From: DATFJC01 sp964528795 | Lineage (GTDB): Bacteria; Patescibacteriota; Patescibacteriia; UBA2591; UBA6264 | Direction: 5' to 3' | Length of the DNA stretch: 22,654 nt | Assembly (NCBI GenBank): GCA_964528795.1 | Contig: CAZGUY010000011.1 | Span: forward strand, 1 to 22,654 | Shown here: piece after piece, positions 21,202 through 22,654 of the stretch | Layout: each line of letters opens with the position of its first letter | Numbering within the stretch: the stretch's first letter is position 1 | The notes under the pieces: generated by a model | Database searches by the model: none | Seen by the model: the letters and a program-made list of their open reading frames with translations, nothing else | What the model was told of the DNA's origin: nothing | Position numbers and translations under genes: made by a program

Positions 21202-22498
21202 ATATATGCCACAAGACAAAAAAGAAAACAAAAAACAAGTTAATGTTAATGGAGATGAAAAAGAATCAAAAGTAGGTATTACCAAAAGTAAAAGATGGGC
21301 TGATGAAGAAAAAAATAGTTTAGATATCAAAAAAAAGGTATCTGACCTTTATAAAAGAAAAGATTTAAGTGTTTTACAAAAACCTATTAAGGGTAAAGGC
21401 ACTTCTTTTTTATTAGTTTTAATTATTGCTTTAATTGTTGGAGGTCTAGCAGGTATTTTTGGAGCTGGTTATGTTTTAGAAAATAACCAAATGCCTAGTT
21501 GGCTTCCTTTTAAAATTAATAAAGATACTAATTTTACAACCGAACCTCAAGAACAAAGTCAAGATAATTCTGACCTAAATCAAAACAAAAATGTTGGTAA
21601 AGATTTAGTTCAAGTTAAAAAAACAGTTTGGACTATTTTTAAAGAAAAAAATAACCCAGATAATTTTTTAGCTGAAATTTATGCTCCCTGGCAAGCAAGG
21701 GGTATGGGGGTGGCGATAAGAGAAGATGGTTGGCTTTTAACAAATGCGGACTTAAATCAAGGTGAAGAATACGTTGTTTTAGATTCTAATAATAAAACAG
21801 CTCAAGTCAATCAGATTATTAATGATCCTAAAACTGGTATTAGCTTAATTAAAATTTCTAAAAATAATTTACCCGTTTCAAAAATCTTAAATCAAGTTAA
21901 TTTAAGCCATTTAGATAATTTATTAGTATTAGATAAATTAAAAAATACTTGGACAACAAAGGTGTCTGATCCAAGTGCTAGGAATATTTACAAAACAGAA
22001 GATTTGGTTCGTTCAACTGATGAATTCAAAAATGGCATAAGAGTGAATAATGGAACTGTTTTAGAAAGAGCCCCTGGTGGTATCCTTTTTAAGGATAAGG
22101 ATATTGTTGGTTTTATGAAAGGTTCAACTATAATTCCAGCTTGGATCTTAGCTCCTAAAATTAATAATGCTATAACTTTAAATAAATTTAATTGGCCTTA
22201 TGCTGGTATTGAATATTTAAGAGTAAGTGAAGCACCTGGTCTTTTAAGTGACAAGTTTAGAGAATTAGAAAAAGGAGCCATAGTTTATGGAGATCCAGCC
22301 CAAAATTCACCTGGAGCAAATTCAGGTCTTCAAAATGCTGATATTATAACAAAGGTAGCTAACAGGGAGGTGGTTTCTGGTATGAGTTTAACTTATATTT
22401 TTCAAGCAGCTAGTCCAGGTGATAAGTTAAATGTTGAATTTACTAGAGAGGGCAAAAAAATGAATACGGTTGTAAATTTAGGTAAGCAAGAATTTTAA
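21194..22498 (+). CDS. HtrA-like membrane protein with PDZ domain, catalytic triad lost
   Basis: A 434-aa protein with a charged cytoplasmic N-terminus (about 1-68), one membrane helix (about 70-96) and an outer part. That part has a trypsin-like fold of the HtrA/DegP type: GMGVAIREDGWLLTNADLN matches the G(S)GFxxxxDGxxLTNxHV block, but the His position is Ala185. The DPxTDLAL motif is DPKTGISLI (Asp to Gly215), and the GNSGGP motif is RAPGGILF (Ser to Pro294). All three catalytic positions appear gone while the scaffold is kept. A C-terminal PDZ-like domain (about 337-430) includes GAIVYGDPAQNSPGANSGLQNADIITKVANREV. The ATG at 21194 overlaps the previous gene by 8 bp; an ATG at 21206 (430 aa) is equally plausible. 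Confidence 0.8.
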   Translation: MDKYMPQDKKENKKQVNVNGDEKESKVGITKSKRWADEEKNSLDIKKKVSDLYKRKDLSVLQKPIKGKGTSFLLVLIIALIVGGLAGIFGAGYVLENNQMPSWLPFKINKDTNFTTEPQEQSQDNSDLNQNKNVGKDLVQVKKTVWTIFKEKNNPDNFLAEIYAPWQARGMGVAIREDGWLLTNADLNQGEEYVVLDSNNKTAQVNQIINDPKTGISLIKISKNNLPVSKILNQVNLSHLDNLLVLDKLKNTWTTKVSDPSARNIYKTEDLVRSTDEFKNGIRVNNGTVLERAPGGILFKDKDIVGFMKGSTIIPAWILAPKINNAITLNKFNWPYAGIEYLRVSEAPGLLSDKFRELEKGAIVYGDPAQNSPGANSGLQNADIITKVANREVVSGMSLTYIFQAASPGDKLNVEFTREGKKMNTVVNLGKQEF

Positions 22499-22520
22499 AA
22501 ATATTATATTTTGTCCACAA

Positions 22521-22555
22521 GGGCGGTCGAACCGCCCTACGGCGGTTAGACCGCC
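22521..22555 (+). repeat. Two tandem GC-rich hairpins
   Basis: GGGCGGT-CGA-ACCGCCC (22521-22537) is followed by GGCGGT-TAG-ACCGCC (22541-22555), both with 3-nt loops and the shared arm GGCGGT/ACCGCC. No T-run follows, so a terminator role is uncertain. The G+C content stands out sharply from the surrounding sequence. Confidence 0.75.
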
Positions 22556-22582
22556 ACCCAGGTTACAAACCGCCCTGGGGTG

Positions 22583-22601
22583 GTGAACCTTTAGGGTTAA
22601 C
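22583..22601 (+). repeat. Dispersed mini-hairpin repeat, copy C
   Basis: GTGAACC, loop TTTAG, GGTTAAC. The arms match copy A exactly although the loop differs. It follows the GC-rich hairpins by 27 bp. Confidence 0.6.
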
Positions 22602-22645
22602 CAGAAAGTTTTCCACAGGTAGTTGGTATACAAAAAGAATTTTAT

Positions 22646-22654
22646 TGCTATAAT
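22646..22654 (+). promoter_or_regulatory. Extended -10 element for a gene beyond the window
   Basis: TGCTATAAT is an extended -10 (TGn plus TATAAT at 22649-22654) that reaches the window edge. The closest -35 candidate, TTGGTA (22623-22628), is 20 bp away, so the extended -10 probably does most of the work. The next gene should start about 25-45 bp past the edge. Confidence 0.55.

Overview
The window is an AT-rich bacterial segment with 23 supported protein genes and one tRNA, all on the + strand, in short operons. It looks like Patescibacteria (Candidate Phyla Radiation). The reasons are the compact genes with poly-A/Lys-rich codon use, start codons without Shine-Dalgarno sequences, a NAD-dependent DNA ligase with a Tyr-to-Leu change that I recall from this group, a CPR-style type IV pilus cluster, and small hypothetical proteins that resemble CPR-only families. 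The exact lineage cannot be read from the sequence alone. All 23 genes end in TAA (21) or TAG (2), none in TGA, and no gene contains an in-frame TGA.

Layout. Bases 1-725 hold the 3' end of a secreted LamG-domain protein. Bases 740-1810 hold a REP-associated tyrosine transposase (RAYT) gene flanked by at least four near-identical palindromes, and a 100-N assembly gap lies between two of them. Bases 1849-6599 hold ligA, gatC and gatA; a complete HEPN-MNT (HepT/MntA) toxin-antitoxin pair with its own promoter and terminator lies between gatC and gatA. Bases 6761-8662 hold a membrane-anchored thioredoxin-fold protein and lgt.

Bases 8976-15777 are a type IV pilus machinery operon: pilM, pilN, pilO, a small PilP-position protein, the assembly ATPase pilB, a PilT homologue with its ATPase motifs destroyed, and the platform protein pilC. 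A tRNA-Val(CAC) starts at the base after the pilC stop codon. Bases 16019-19791 hold an MFS transporter and the two subunits of a 2-oxoacid:ferredoxin oxidoreductase. Bases 19892-22498 hold small hypothetical proteins, including a heptad-repeat coiled-coil protein, then an HtrA-like membrane protein in which all three catalytic-triad positions appear lost. The window closes with two GC-rich hairpins and an extended -10 promoter for a gene outside it.

Regulation is unusually readable. Nearly every transcription unit begins with a -35/-10 pair at 16-17 bp spacing, 23-47 bp before an ATG. Several intrinsic terminators sit in the same intergenic space and overlap the next promoter. The most interesting items are the predicted PilT pseudo-ATPase inside the pilus operon, the predicted HtrA pseudoprotease, the RAYT/palindrome cluster, the HEPN-MNT module splitting gatC from gatA, and a dispersed mini-hairpin repeat in intergenic DNA.
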